DNA of 64,000 nt from Polytrichum commune (GCA_950295325.1 OX485807.1:37480440-37544439); one strand, 5' to 3'. Counted from the first letter of the stretch, positions 1 to 12,175 are shown. Program-made: numbers and translations. Notes: generated from the letters alone by a model not told the origin.

Positions 1-3000
1 TGCTTGTGATTCGAGAAATCTCTAAAAACGGAAGATACATTTTCCATGATGTAGGTCTTCTCATAACCATGATGAAGGTCCTACCAATAGAATGTACTCC
101 TATTGGAATTAGCATGAGAGTTACTTCTAAAATTGTAGAGACTTCTGGAGTTGAAACTCAAACAAAAGTCAAATGTTTGAGTTTTACATACAAATATACA
201 TCCTACCACTACAAATATGTTTGTAGGCACACATCTATATTAATGCTTTCAATTGTGTGTATAAATAACTTTATTGTACCAAATATTAAAATAGGATAAG
301 GTAGCCTAGCGGGGGTTTGTATCACGCGAGTTGAGAGAAGGCTTGAGGGGAATTGCATTGGAGCAGTTGGAAGTGATGTGTCAATATTTCCAAAGGTGTT
401 ATTCTAGGGAAAAAAGGATTGGAACAGCCTTGATGTTTGCAACCAATGGGAACCGATATTTGAAGGATTGTGTGTTGCAAAGGCCTAGTAAAAGTGAAGG
501 TAACATGACATTTAAGGCCCAAACCACACGGGAGGAAACTTGCATGAACGGCAGTGAGTTGGATGAATAGCACTGGTTCAAATGAGCAAGTGGTTGCCAC
601 ATGAGAGGAAGTATAGGGAGTGGCAACAATGACCTTTTAGCTTTGGATATTGCTTTGGATATTGCTTCAGGATCTACTTGGCAATAAAGTAGAGTGACAT
701 GGCACAATAAATGTAGTTCAATACTACCAAGCACTAGCTAGTGCTTGGAATTCCACAGTATAAGGAGAAAAACAAGGAAAATGAGACTTTTCAAAAGCAA
801 AGTGCCATGTTGGAGGAAAACTTCCTCTGGCTCTCGTGTGGCATGGGCCTAAGATCATCCTTCCCATACATTGCACCTTCACCAAGTTCCCCACCCCTCC
901 CCTTCCAACCTTGCATGTTTGGATACACCTATCTTTAAACCCAAGCAGCCAAAACTTGGGATCTACATTAGTTGCAATCACACGTATAGGTTCCATCAAT
1001 ACAATTTTAATTTTTTGGCTTTGGCCATCCCAAGGGGACATCCAACAAAGTTGGGTACCATTGAATTCAAGTGGCCCCTCATTATAGTCTTAGTGTACAC
1101 CACCCCCTTAGTATCCTTAAAACTCTAATTAAACATTGTTAGCTAACATGATTATCTAAATAGGTCATGTTGGCACCCTAAAAAACACAACGCATTTGTT
1201 CAATGTTTATATATTATTCATTGTGTATTGGCCATTAGAGGGTGTGAAGACATTAGCTAACATGATTATCTAAATAGGTCATGTTGGCACCCTAGAAAAA
1301 CAACACATTTGTTCAATGTTTATATTCTATTCATCAATTATTGGCCATTAGAGGGTGTGAAGGCAATGTAGCCAAGTTAGATTTGTTTAGCCCATTTAAA
1401 ATAAGTAACCTGTTTTTGCACTGATTCATAAAGCTTGTCCAATCACTATTTTTAGATAAAGCAACCATTTCATTGGCTCTAGAATGTTCCTATTGGGGTC
1501 TTGAAGTGTGGTGGGGTGAGCTATGTGTCACAAGGAGCAAGTTTTTGGATTTAGAGGGCGGTTGTCCGACCAAAGATTTGAGCCGCAATTATTTATGCAT
1601 CAATGGCGGCACACTATGGAGCATTCGTCTCTCAATTTTGGCAAAGCCTTAGTTGATATGATGGGTGTTTTTTAGTACATTAAATTCACCTGGGGACAAG
1701 AATCTTTGGATGGAAGTTTGAGGGATTTTTGTGCACTATGGTTGATTTTGAAAATTTTTGGGTGAAGCAATCCTCGTTGGCTACACATTTAATCATTGGA
1801 TCTTGTTGCAATTTGCAACTTGTTGTGTCTATGTAGGCAAGATTTGAGTTACGAGTTCTTGCTTTGTTAGTAGAAGAGAGCTCCATTAAGGTAAGGAAAG
1901 TTCCAATCTAAGCAACATCACTATCACCAAGAATTGTTGGCACTTCTTCATGAGTCTAGGGTCTTGTTTCTTAAGTATACAAGTGGAAATAGACCATTTG
2001 ATGTGCAATTTGTGCAAGTCATCTTCACAAATCTCTAGTATCTACCCACATAAGGGTTGAGTCACAATCCTAATTAAGAGAAATAGCTAACTTACGAGTT
2101 AATGATGATTAGCCAACCAAAATTCTAGATAGCTAAAATCATGGTTGCACCACCTAGTTAGGAGAATTAGCAAACAACGAGTTAGTGAATTCAACTAACT
2201 CATATGCTAGCTAACCAATCGCACAGCAGCACATCCCAGTTACCACTAACCAAAGATTGACCAATTTAAGAGAGTTAAGGTTGACTGACCGAAGCTTTGT
2301 TCAACTTGCCCAAGTTTTGAACAAGACACTAATTATGATACATTATAATTTTATGGCCCACACCATTTGTGTTTCATTATGATTGTAATAAAATATCATT
2401 ATTATCTAAATTTGTCCATTGAAATGGTATTTTCATAGTACTCTATCCTTTTAATAATATATTAAGTATTATATATATGCTAATTTAGGACAATGTAAGA
2501 AATATTGTGTTACACCTTGTAGCAAGAAGAGATGGGGAAAATGAGAGGCAAACATTCAAGAAAAAACTTGGACTAATCATTTGGAAAAGTTCATTAACAT
2601 TAAGGGGATGAAATAAGATTTCTTCACAAAAGCAAGATCCCAAAAGTTGGCTAACTTCCAATTTAATAACTTCTATTTTAATCTTAAAATTAACTAGATG
2701 GTGCGGCCATGAGAGAGATTAGCCCTCACATAAGTTAGCTACCTCATGTGTTAAGTGATTCTCTTAACCGGACAGTGCAAGCACAATATAACTAATTTGA
2801 GAGGTTACTTACTCTAACTGAAGCCTTAACCAGGAAGTGCAGCTGGACCTTAAGGCACCTTCTTCAATAACCACATCAATCATAAAGCTTCGAATTCCTG
2901 TTGGATTCAGACTAGACACACCCAATTACTGAGATCAGTTGACACGATAACATCTTTTAGCAACAAACCTGCCATAACCTAAATTGCACATTGTCTCAGA

Positions 3001-3530
3001 AATTGAAACTGCAACCATTCACTTCCTAGCCACTCTTGCACAAATGCAAAAACCACACAGAGAAACATATAGGTTCTAAACCCATATAATCTGTCAATCT
3101 TATTGATGTTGAGCTAAACTTGAATTTGTATTGTTGCTTGTATCCAAACACCACCACAGATGGAAAAATGCTGCCAGTTGTGATGGCATTGTACACCCTT
3201 TCAGGTCCCAGCAGGCTACACTTCACCATCACAATACATCAACCACAATAAACTCTGCTAAGAGAATTTCACACAGGGCAGACACAGTTCTACATCAGAA
3301 TTCCTCACCCGTATTTGTGCTATGTGTAAGATATGTACAAATAGATCTTCAGTAACAATCAGTCTCATCAGAGACCTACTGTGTTAAAAATCGGATAAAT
3401 ATGCCAAGAAGTCCATGATATTCAATGGTTATTACAAATACTGTGAATTGACCAGCACATGACTGATGCAATTTGCAGTTTCACTCAGAATGTTGCCACC
3501 TGCATAAGTGCAGGGAATGATATACATATA
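1..3530. other. Intergenic DNA, no gene recognised
   Basis: This AT-rich stretch has only short open frames of 60-110 codons with no recognisable domain, no matching splice signals and no codon pattern that stands out. A tandem duplication lies at 1139-1363. Around 2050-2850 short motifs of the type GTTAGCTA / TAACTCA recur in both orientations, which looks like old repeat debris. The right end probably runs into the 3' untranslated region of the transporter gene on the minus strand. Confidence 0.6.
1139..1363. repeat. Two-copy tandem duplication, 114-bp unit
   Basis: The unit starting at 1139 (TTAGCTAACATGATTATC) is repeated from 1253, and the two copies match closely up to GGCCATTAGAGGGTGTGAAG at about 1250 and 1363. 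Differences are a few substitutions and small indels near the middle. No open frame spans it. It looks like a simple local duplication. Confidence 0.85.
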
Positions 3531-3539
3531 TTCTGAGCT

Positions 3540-3545
3540 TTTATT
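3540..3545 (-). terminator. Possible poly(A) signal for the PUT gene
   Basis: TTTATT on the plus strand reads AATAAA on the minus strand, about 395 nt downstream of the transporter stop codon. That spacing is plausible for a plant 3' untranslated region. The hexamer is common in AT-rich DNA, so this is only a suggestion. Confidence 0.3.
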
Positions 3546-3939
3546 GGAAGAGCCGTGAACAAATTAACTACGAAGGAATTCATGTCAAGGAAGGGCTAAA
3601 GCATGTCAAAGAGACGTCAGGACAATTCTATGTGTGCAAAGTCAACTACGATACAATTATATTACAAGATGGTTAGCTGGAGCCTGCAAGGCTTCTATCC
3701 AGTTATATCAACTTGATGAGTTGCTCAGGAGCCAATCCAGGCCAGATATGCCCTCAGATGCACTTACAGGAAGACAAGGACTGCCTGCTAAGTTAATCAG
3801 CCTGTCTGTTTGGTAAAACCCTGCAAAATCTGGTCAGTACTATTTAGGTGACGAGTGCCAACCGTCTGGCATGTTGGTCTTCATGCTGAATGTGAACCCA
3901 TTCCAACTTACAAGGAGAGACTGGAAAAGACACTTGCAA

Positions 3940-5406
3940 CTATGCAGAAAGAAGCCTCTCCTCTGCATCAAAAACCTCACTGTTCTCCTGCAGTGAGGAA
4001 CAAGTGTCATGAGCACCAGGTGTACCATTTACTTTGGCATCTGCAAACTGCACCCATTTCTTGGCCTTGGCGTGCTTGAGGACTGGATATGTCAGAAACC
4101 CAATGAGAGAGATTATGCAGCTGAACACAACAGTTTTCCATGTTGCAAAACACATGACCAGAATTAACAGTCCTGTTGATGGCAGCAACATGAGGGTGAC
4201 ACCAAAAGTGCCGAGAGGAACCCGATACGGCCGCACAAGATCCGGTTTTTTCATCCGCAACCACACAAACGCGGCAAATTCGAGAAGCATCGCAAGGCAG
4301 TATAGGAAGTTCAGAAACTCCAGAATCTCTTGAAAGGTCATCCAGGACAACAGGAGCACCCCGGATGCTGAGCAGAGTATGCCGAGCACTGGTGTTCCAA
4401 ACTTGGACCGGTATGCAAAGACCTGAGGGATCATGCCTGCCTCTCCCATCCCTTGGAGCTGGAACGAATCGCTGCTCATCTCAGCCTCAAACAAACCCAT
4501 GTTGGAAAGTGCAGCTGCAGCTTCTATCCACCATTTAAGAGCCACGCCCCCAATGGCCAACCCAACATCTGCAAAATAGCCATCCTCCCACTTCGACTTA
4601 TCGAGCTCCAGGGCACCTGTGCCAGCCAGCAAAGGGACAACATATGCCACAATCACCAACAGGACTGCCCATAAAAGGGCTTTGGGAAATGTTTGGTGAG
4701 GTTTATCCACTTCACCTGCCAAAGTGCTCACAGAATCCCAGTAATTGAGATTCCAAAACAGCGTGTTCAGGTACTTCCGCCAATCAGTCTTGGCCACGTC
4801 TATGACCAGCCATCTACTTGGCTGAATTTTTGGGATCGCGAGCAGCGCGAGCACAACAAATGGCAGGAGGGAAAAGCCTGTGAGTACCACCGCTGTAATA
4901 CCCACGATGGTAAGTCCTCTGTAATTTAGGTATGTGAGTCCAATTGTGATGACTAAAAGGGCAATCAACCTAACTGGTCCCTCTGCAAAAATTGGGAATG
5001 CACGCTTGAAGTAGTCTAGAAAAAGGACAGGGTACAAGGCATTATCAGCTACTCCACTAATCCATTTACACCATCCCTCTTGGTAACCCCAGAAATCCCC
5101 AAATGCAGCTGAGATCCACAACACATAGCCACCATTCACCGGGAAAGCAGTCGCCAATTCAGCTGTTATCAGTGCTTCTGGGATGCTCCATATGAAAGGG
5201 AATATCAAAAAGCCAAGAAGTGCAAGCAAGGGGCCGCCTGCTTGCACCGAGTCTTCCACACCAAATGGGCCCCCTGAAACTTCATAAAAAATAAGAGCAA
5301 CCAGAGGCAATATCCCCAGCTTCGCATGCTTCCTTGAGCCCTGGTCTTGAAATATCTTGGGTACGTCTACCTTTGCTTCCCGATCCGCAGCAGGGGAATC
5401 CCCCAT
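3940..5406 (-). CDS. PUT5: Polyamine uptake transporter, PUT5-like (APC/LAT family)
   Basis: A single uninterrupted coding exon of about 488 codons. It encodes a LeuT-fold APC-superfamily permease with about 12 membrane segments, predicted to move polyamines (and related cations such as paraquat) by proton coupling across a membrane. Family blocks seen in order: [20 protein letters not shown] in TM1, [74 protein letters not shown] and [20 protein letters not shown]. The last two resemble Arabidopsis PUT5 more than PUT1-PUT4, as does the C-terminal ERLLSA ending. Length is normal for the family. The start at 5406 is chosen because it has G at +4 and the protein begins GDSPAAD; an in-frame ATG at 5478 would add 24 residues. 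The frame opens with a non-ATG codon at 5493 just after a stop. No breaks are seen. Subfamily assignment is from remembered family sequences, not an alignment. Confidence 0.92.
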   Translation of the reverse strand: MGDSPAADREAKVDVPKIFQDQGSRKHAKLGILPLVALIFYEVSGGPFGVEDSVQAGGPLLALLGFLIFPFIWSIPEALITAELATAFPVNGGYVLWISAAFGDFWGYQEGWCKWISGVADNALYPVLFLDYFKRAFPIFAEGPVRLIALLVITIGLTYLNYRGLTIVGITAVVLTGFSLLPFVVLALLAIPKIQPSRWLVIDVAKTDWRKYLNTLFWNLNYWDSVSTLAGEVDKPHQTFPKALLWAVLLVIVAYVVPLLAGTGALELDKSKWEDGYFADVGLAIGGVALKWWIEAAAALSNMGLFEAEMSSDSFQLQGMGEAGMIPQVFAYRSKFGTPVLGILCSASGVLLLSWMTFQEILEFLNFLYCLAMLLEFAAFVWLRMKKPDLVRPYRVPLGTFGVTLMLLPSTGLLILVMCFATWKTVVFSCIISLIGFLTYPVLKHAKAKKWVQFADAKVNGTPGAHDTCSSLQENSEVFDAEERLLSA

Positions 5407-5959
5407 TAGGATGTTCCGCCTACCTACACGGCATGTAGCTTCCCCAATTTTAGGCCTGATGTTCCACCCTAATTGCATCCATGCACCTATCACCCTTTCA
5501 TGATGATGATTTTAAGATGACAATTCAGTGATATTGGCATCCGTGGACCTTGGTAACCAGCCCGTATTAAATGTCTTCCAACTCCCTACTTAAAGCTCTA
5601 CAATCACCTCAATCCCAGTTCCTACGACCACAAAGCAACCAAATGTTTTCATCAGAATCGCCTGCAGAGGCGTCACCTGAGAAGCAAAAACCTACATGGT
5701 AACGGAAAGTAAATGCACAAGCAAAATGGAAACACACCAGATCCAACCAGATTCTACATCCCAAGACACTAAAATTATGGAGAAAGCAATCTCACTATGC
5801 CCGTCTCAAACCTCGCCTCAGGGCAAGTACAGCACAGAACCGTAACCCTGATCCAGCTTTGAGGGCATTAAAACCAAAAACCTCTTCATTGCTTCGAACA
5901 ACCAAGGCCAAATCTATTGCAACTGCAAATCCTTCACAATTATTCCCCAAACCAAACCT

Positions 5960-6035
5960 CACCACACCTCACCTCCGCTCCCCTCCCCTCCTCTCCTCTC
6001 CTCTCCGCTCCCCTCCCCTCCTCTCCTCTCCGCTG
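5960..6035. promoter_or_regulatory. Polypurine (GA-rich) tract upstream of PUT
   Basis: On the plus strand this is a run of CCCCTCC / CTCTCCTCT containing an imperfect duplication of a ~30-bp block starting CCGCTCCCCT. Read in the direction of the transporter it is GA-rich, lying about 480-630 bp upstream of the start codons. Such GAGA-type tracts are frequent in plant 5' leaders and core promoters. Its role here is inferred from position only. Confidence 0.45.
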
Positions 6036-6072
6036 CCCTTGCATCGATAAACACACATTTTCACTGTAAAAG

Positions 6073-6081
6073 AAACCCTAA
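6073..6081 (-). promoter_or_regulatory. Telo-box-like motif upstream of PUT
   Basis: AAACCCTAA, the plant interstitial telomere motif found in many promoters of growth-related genes, lies just upstream of the purine-rich tract. A second AAACCCTAA lies near 6409. Nine bases occur by chance often enough that this is weak evidence. Confidence 0.25.
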
Positions 6082-6669
6082 CCCCTCCTGTTAATGTCAC
6101 TAACAAAGCCATCTGATCAAAAATATCCGCCATATCAACTGACGCACGTCTACGTAAGAGTGTTAACGAATTTTGAGATCCCTCGATCAGCTAAAGAAGC
6201 ACAGGGCAAGGGCGGGGGGCCAAAAATGCAATTCGGCAAGCTGCTCTATCACATTACCATGCATTGCAAATCGATCCATGGCAGCAGCGAATGTTGTTGC
6301 AGCCCACGGCTTCGTTCGCAGTGGCACCACATCCTGCCGCGACGGCTCAGCTGGCGCTCCTCCTGATAATGCTCCGCAACCACCTACGAGTGAGTCCTAC
6401 GCGAGCGGAAACCCTAACTTGGGAAGATAGACGACAGAGATATGTGCATGCGAAAGGCGTGCACGCCATAGCCAGCGAAACGAGGACCCTGCCGATCTTC
6501 GAACGACGACTGCGATGAACAGACAACACGTTGATGGGATGACGGGACATGACGGGCGTCGGGGTCATCGCCTTTGTGCCGTGCCCGTGTCCGGGTCTGA
6601 AGAAGGGTATGAATCGGTACATGTCTTTCCTTCGTAAAGCAGGGTATTTCCTGGAGAATATTCTTAATG

Positions 6670-7760
6670 TAGAGATGGGTCTTAAATGGTTACTTTTTCC
6701 GACTGCACTGATTATCCCACCTACACAACATATGATATTTAGTGTTTGATACACTAAATACGAGCGCATACACTAAATATGAGTAACCCCATGAAAGTAA
6801 GTAACATTAAATGTAAACTCCAACACTAAATATCAACTATGGTAATATATGGAAGTTACATGTTTGAATCTAGTGTTAGTAAGGATATGAAAAAAAATGG
6901 ATATAATAAGGGAGGTGGCAGTAGGGAAGGTAGCAACACATTTATGTCTAACACTAATTATCAAAGAATTGAAGATTAGTGTTGAGCATGGTAGGGTGGT
7001 AACAACACTAGATATAATCAAACACTAAATATCATATTTTGTGTAGTGCATGTAACTATTCGGAGTACGCAATGCTATAACTATTAAATGAGACTGAATA
7101 TTTTACTAAGCAAAGTCATTTATGTTATGTATTGTCCGAACAGCCTATTGAACTTTCATTAGTAAAAAATGAACTCCTAGGTAAGACGTTGTTACATTGT
7201 GTAACTTAGAATAGTAACATGCACCAATTGGGATAATAAGTGTAGTCCACTTTGGAGAGAGGGAATTATTGTATACAAGCGTACCTCTCATCCATTTAAT
7301 ATAAGAACTTGACCCCCTATATGTTTGTTGCCGATTCATCTCAAATGAATTCGAGTAAAAAGCAACCTCTAGGTTGTCTATTATTTCAACTATTCTATGT
7401 TGGATGAATGAGAGGTACACTCGTATACAAGAATACCCTCTCTATGTCCAATTTTGCTAGGATATAAAACACGCAAATGGTTAGCAAATCCAAATTGAGG
7501 CCTTAGCCAGTTTCTTCGTGATTTTCAGAGCTCGTGTGAATATCTTATTCATTGTCGAAGTGAAGATTATTGTGCGCAATAAATGGTATATAGAACCTGC
7601 AATTGTGTTGAATAATGAATTTCGATTGGTTGTCATATTATGAGCATGCAATCCAATCTCATTTTAAACATGTGTATTTATGGTTTCCATTCTTAAAGCC
7701 ACACCTAGCTACATATCGATCAAATATAGGTGTCCAATCAAGGTAAGTAATTGAATTAGG
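6670..7760 (+). repeat. Dispersed noncoding repeat R1, forward arm
   Basis: Begins GATGGGTCTTAAATGGTTAC at about 6674 and includes a GAGCTCGTGTGAATATCTTATTC block near 7530 and a CAAATATAGGTGTCCAATCA block near 7720. The same ordered blocks recur at 46.68-47.62, 57.18-57.55 and 63.92 kb, and in inverse orientation at 34.24-34.85, 56.48-56.82 and 62.06-62.44 kb. Partial copies lie at 35.65, 40.90, 44.08 and 61.48 kb. No protein is encoded. It resembles one arm of a long-inverted-repeat element. The MITE at 6718-7048 interrupts it. Confidence 0.6.
6718..7048. mobile_element. MITE with ~30-bp terminal inverted repeats, CACTA-like ends
   Basis: Positions 6721-6750 and 7017-7046 are inverted copies with 29 of 30 bases matching; they read CTACACAACATATGATATTT inward on the left. 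The right end, read inward, starts CACTACAC, as in CACTA (EnSpm) transposons; the left end shows CACCTACAC, one extra C. Internal subterminal copies of ACACTAAATA occur in both orientations, as in CACTA elements. No open frame, about 330 bp, so non-autonomous. No convincing 3-bp target duplication was found. A related, more diverged element is at 46706-46929. Confidence 0.75.
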
Positions 7761-10000
7761 TATGTGTATGCGTTTTGGAGAGGTTGAATAAAGAGAAGGA
7801 ATTGTTGCATATGAGCGTACCTTTCATCCATCCAACATAAATACTTGAACCCTTATAGGGTTGTGGCCGATTCATCTCAAATGACTTGAACTAGACTAAG
7901 TTAGAGTGTTGTCTTTAAAGTTAGCTATGGTGTCACATCAACTAAAAAAGCAACCTCCATGTGGTATTCTATTTTAGAGCTTTTTATGTTGGATGAATGA
8001 GAGGTAAGCAAATATGCAATAATTCCCTCAAGCTACAATTAGAGATTGCATGGATAATCAAGCAACCGCCGTTCCATAAATGGTTAGACCTCGACGATGA
8101 TGTTCAATAGACAACGTGGGACAATCTCGGACATATGCATGGGGGCAACGGGCTGGAGTGGCAAGGGCCCAAATTGGTGTCGTACATGGCATTGGCGCAA
8201 GTGGCCTTTTGTTTAAGGTGAAAGCCCCTCTAAAGGACATTTTAAAGCCATGCCTAACATGCTCAAAAACTTTCACAAACAAGCCAACACATAAGAGCAT
8301 AGCAAATCCATTAGGAGGTGTGCCTATTTGTGTGTCAAAAGATGTGTGTGTGTGTGTGTGTGTGTTTTTAACAATTTGAAAATTTTCCAATGTTTGGAAG
8401 ATACTTGTAATATACATGAAATGGGTTCAAACTCGGTTATGACATAACAACCATGTACTAAGGAATTTGTGATCTTGACCACAATTACAAAACAAGAGTC
8501 CATGTTTCCTCAACTACCCCATTCAATTGTCATGGAAAAAAATGGGTTTTTTGTGCAAAGGTTTTGCTTATATGCTAATAATGATTTGTTCATTGTGATA
8601 TGTATTGGATCAATACAAGGCTACCTAACTTGATTGTGCTAGGTATTGCAAAAACCATACAATGTGTATAGATAGCATGCGCCAACTTTTAATGTAGCTT
8701 TAATATAGTACAGTGAACCAAAATGCCCCCCTTGGTTTTAAAAGGTGGGAAATGGAGAATACTACTTGGTTCTAACACTATTCCCCCATGCACCTTCCAG
8801 TTTTTTTTGGGAAGGTGATGTAAAACATTAGACAACGAGGACAACAATTTGTCCATGCTTTATTGTATGATATGCATGGAAGAATCCATGTCTCATTAGG
8901 AAGAATCTGAGGCCAAGCGGAGGCCCCTCGACTTTAGAAACTTCGTGGGTCGTCTGAACTTCACGGGCAATCATCTCTAGATCTTACAGTGGCCAGTGAT
9001 CACATCCTACGGCCAACATCCATAGTTATGGCAACGACTGTCCACACTTGCAATCATTACTGTACCAGCGTGTCAATCCAAGCAATGATTACTCTCCCGC
9101 CCATGCACATGGAAACATTTTTCCCTCCTTTTTTTTGTTGGTCGACGTGTACAGCTTTCATGTTGAACGAAAACAAAAAGTGAAAAGCTGAATCGAACGG
9201 AAACAGTCAATACCCTTGACGAAAGCTAAAACCCTCGACGAAACCCTAGACATCGTTCATTATCTGAACGAAACCCTCTCAGAAATCGTCCGATAGGCTA
9301 CAACAAAACCTTGTGTTGCATCCTTTCTTGTTAAAATTAGAGCTCTGAATCCTTTCTTGTTAATTTCGAAGAAGTATATAGTTGATTTGTCATAACTTGT
9401 TGGTCATTTGGCAAAATTTGGCAACACTTAGTATCCATCAATTTAAATAGAGATGCCAAGTTCATCGTCATTTTTTGGGGATTAAATTAATTGCCAATAA
9501 ATCAATGAAGACTACGATGTGTCCATAAATAAACAAATAACAATAAGTCAAAATTAGGCCTTTCATAAGGGTATATTTAGTATATTTACTCTTTTTGCAA
9601 GTCAAAGAATATTACAAAATTCTATAGCAAAATAGCTTCATGCATGTGAAATTAATCCGATTATGCATGACTCAAAACACTGAATGAATGAAGATTAGGA
9701 TGCGTTTAAAAAATAAAAATAAACTATATTGGAATTAATCGGTTTGTTAAAATACATAAATAATTGGCATTAAAATGTGGCTCCAATAAGATTACAGATT
9801 GATATAGGCCAATGTATTAATGTCCCGCAGGGTGCACTCTACATTATGTTTGAGAATCACGTGTGTTCATGACCCCTTCTAAAAACTCCATGTATACAAA
9901 GAGTCAGTTATAACAAGCAATTCATTATTTATGCACTTGGCGTGCACTCATTTCATGAGCATATTTGAAAGAAAGAAGAAAAAAAGATTTTTTAATTATT
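7761..10000. other. Intergenic DNA, no gene recognised
   Basis: AT-rich sequence with short unsupported open frames. A repeat of GTACCTCTCATCCATTTAAT occurs near 7280 and again, diverged, near 7820, so part of this is duplicated material. A (TG)n tract of about 23 bp lies at 8343-8365. The two overlapping open frames near 8.1-8.4 kb, one per strand, show no recognisable domain. Confidence 0.55.
8343..8365. repeat. (TG)n microsatellite
   Basis: About eleven uninterrupted TG dinucleotides followed by a T run. Confidence 0.9.
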
Positions 10001-10061
10001 TTTTAAAGCGCCCGGGGGCCAAGCGCATGATTGTTATGTTGGAATTAAGTTACTGATGTGG

Positions 10062-10182
10062 TAATTAAGTTACTGATGAGGGAACTAATAGACCAAGGGT
10101 CTATGCCTAAGTTACTCATATGATAATTAAGTTACTTATGAGGGAACTGATAGACCAAAAGTCTATGACTCCAAGTTAGGGC
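10062..10182. repeat. Two-copy tandem repeat, 62-bp unit
   Basis: TAATTAAGTTACTGATGAGG at 10062 recurs at 10124 with few changes, and the matching extends through GACCAAGGGTCTATG / GACCAAAAGTCTATG. A shorter partial copy (AATTAAGTTACTGATG) precedes it at about 10043. Confidence 0.8.
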
Positions 10183-10654
10183 CCGATCGCACCAAGTGGT
10201 GCTGGGCCGGGACTGCGCTGTAAAGCTTCCTGCCCGGAAGCTCCAGTCCGGGTACGGTGCTTACCCGGTGCGTCAGCAGGGTCCAAGATGGGGGGGCGCA
10301 CCGGGCGGATATGCAACGGAGAGGCCCAAAAATTCATCCATCCCCATCAATCGCTACAGACGAGGCGATGGCTTCACTACTAGGAATGGGGGTCCTTTCC
10401 CACACCAGAAGGACATGGTTTTGCCAATTGATATCAAGCACGACACGTGTCCTAGCTGGTCCAACCACTGTGCAGAAATGTTCAGACTATGTGTGCAATT
10501 TAGTATATATACAACAAAACGAGATTATGCAACAATACCGAGTGATGTGACTGGTGCGACCAATACCTAGCCGAGGTATTGGTCACATTAGTCACTACAT
10601 TATGAAATATTGCATAATCTTTTTTCGCTCAATTGCTACACACATACTGTCACC

Positions 10655-10854
10655 AGGTGTAGCACTTGGGGCCCCAATTCCTACACTCGGGGCCCGAAGT
10701 GCTACAACTGGGGCCCGAGTTGAGACACTTCGGGGCCCCATGTGTAGCACTTGGGGCCCCAATTCCTGCACTCGGGGCCCAAAGTGCTACAACTGGGGCC
10801 CGAGTTGAGACACTTCGGGGCCCCAGGTGTAGCACTTGGGGCCCCAATTTCTAC
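10655..10854. repeat. Minisatellite: 85-bp units built of four ~21-bp GGGCCC subunits
   Basis: The 85-bp unit starting AGGTGTAGCACTTGGGG begins at 10655, 10740 and 10825 (the last copy partial, about 30 bp). Each full unit consists of four related ~21-bp segments, each centred on GGGGCCC or GGGGCCCC and separated by CTACA / CTACAACT / TGAGACACTT spacers. Both strands stay open, giving proline/glycine-rich readings, but nothing else suggests coding. The perfect GGGGCCCC cores are self-complementary. Composition is strikingly GC-rich against the AT-rich surroundings. Confidence 0.9.
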
Positions 10855-10992
10855 TGTTTTCAAAGATTTGTTATAAAATGTTTGATGAAAAATGAAAATG
10901 GAGTTGATGTATAAAACAAAGTTGTAAATGTCAATGTGAAGATAACATCTGTACGGTTGGATTCATCATATTTATTATTAAATATTGTAATG

Positions 10993-11738
10993 GGGGCCAT
11001 TCACGGTTGGGGTACTACTTTTGGCGGTCTAACGGAAAACGGACTTTTTTGGATAACTTCACATGCTTGGTATGCTTAGATTTGTATTGTGAAGCATATT
11101 TTGGATCATACCTACATTTCATACTCCATATCGAATACACTGACAAAGTTAATTTAGAAGGAATAGGGTCATCTAAGATATCTTTTTGATTCCTTAAAGG
11201 ACATTCAGGAGTGTTGTCTTAATTGTTCACCTTAGGATCAAGGAATGAAAAGGACAACAAGAATCAATCGAAACGATCCCAAATTGTTTCCTCACACTCA
11301 TCGTTCAAGTGTGTACCAATAGAACCAAATATGTATTGAATAGCAATTGCCCAACTTTACATGTGGCACCAAACATGTCTAAATATACATATACTCACAG
11401 CCACACGTAAAAGGAACGTCTAGTATTAGAATTGGACAAAAAAAATTATATGAATGGACACATGACACTTTTACCAAGGTACCAAGATACATAACAAGAA
11501 ATAATTGACCACCAATGCACACCTAAATAGCAAAAAAATGCCACTGATGTGGCATAGGGTTTAAGGTGATTATTAAATAATAATAAAAATCTTTCTTGAT
11601 AAAGCTTATGAACTATCTACTTATTTATGTAAAATTTATTGATCAAATAATAGTAAATCATGATAAAAACCAAGATCAATGCGACAAAGTCCTTAAGTCC
11701 TTTGTCCCAAAAGTGGTACCCCAACCGTGAATGGCCCC
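10993..11738. mobile_element. Non-autonomous DNA element with 32-bp terminal inverted repeats
   Basis: Positions 10993-11024 and 11707-11738 are inverted copies with a single mismatch; each begins GGGGCCATTCACGGTTGGGG at its outer end. AATG directly flanks both sides (10989-10992 and 11739-11742), a possible 4-bp target duplication, though chance agreement is possible. The 746-bp body is AT-rich with no recognisable protein. The superfamily is undetermined: the ends match no CACTA, Stowaway or Tourist consensus that I know. Confidence 0.8.
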
Positions 11739-12073
11739 AATGAAACTGGAATAACATGCACTACAAAATAGAATGGTTTCCATGATTTGATTCTACTTAT
11801 TATGAAAAATCATGTTTAAAGTCCCACTTTTTGAACTAAGAATGAAAATTGACATAAATAAGGCGCGACGGGCTCTTCCAATTCGTGTCGCATCACCAAT
11901 GCCCAGGCCCGCCATATTCAATCGCGGCCCTTGATTTGGAGAAACGGTGAGGATGCTCTTAAGGGTTAACCAAACCGTGTTGCCCATTGACTTGTTCACA
12001 CTAGTAGGCTTTACAATATATGTTCTCTGTTTTTGGCAGGGAATTGATTTGAAGCAGTTACTGGAAGTCTTGA

Positions 12074-12175
12074 TTTGGCGGAAAAACTGAGTTGGGTAAC
12101 GGAATTGAGTTGAGAGAAGAAACAATTGAGAATTGAGTTGAGGGAAGAAACTTAAGATTTGGCGGAAGAAGTGAA
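12074..12175 (+). promoter_or_regulatory. Two TTTGGCGG (E2F-type) motifs upstream of the first gene of the two-gene element
   Basis: TTTGGCGG occurs at 12074-12081 and 12168-12175 within a leader of repeated GAATTGAGTTGAG-like segments about 220-330 bp before the first start codon. It fits the plant E2F consensus WTTSSCSS. The same octamer stands at 17031-17038, upstream of the convergent minus-strand gene. Regulatory meaning is inferred from the shared motif only. Confidence 0.35.

Noticed and set aside
331-570. 79-codon plus-strand frame at the window start.
   Set aside because: Somewhat protein-like but unrecognised, overlapped by antisense frames and without splice partners.
6094-6769. 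Several overlapping frames of 85-140 codons on both strands upstream of PUT.
   Set aside because: None has a recognisable domain; composition fits promoter/5' region of the transporter rather than a separate gene.
8058-8417. 119-codon minus-strand and 87-codon plus-strand frames.
   Set aside because: They overlap each other, end in the (TG)n tract and show no family resemblance.
10554-10847. Open frames on both strands through the GGGCCC minisatellite, giving Gly-Pro-rich repeats.
   Set aside because: Openness follows from the repeat unit and its strand symmetry; no start context, homology or splice signals.
11759-11775. CACTACAAAATAG as a possible CACTA-type left end of the two-gene element.
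   Set aside because: No inverted partner was found to the right of 16.8 kb, so element ends are left undefined.
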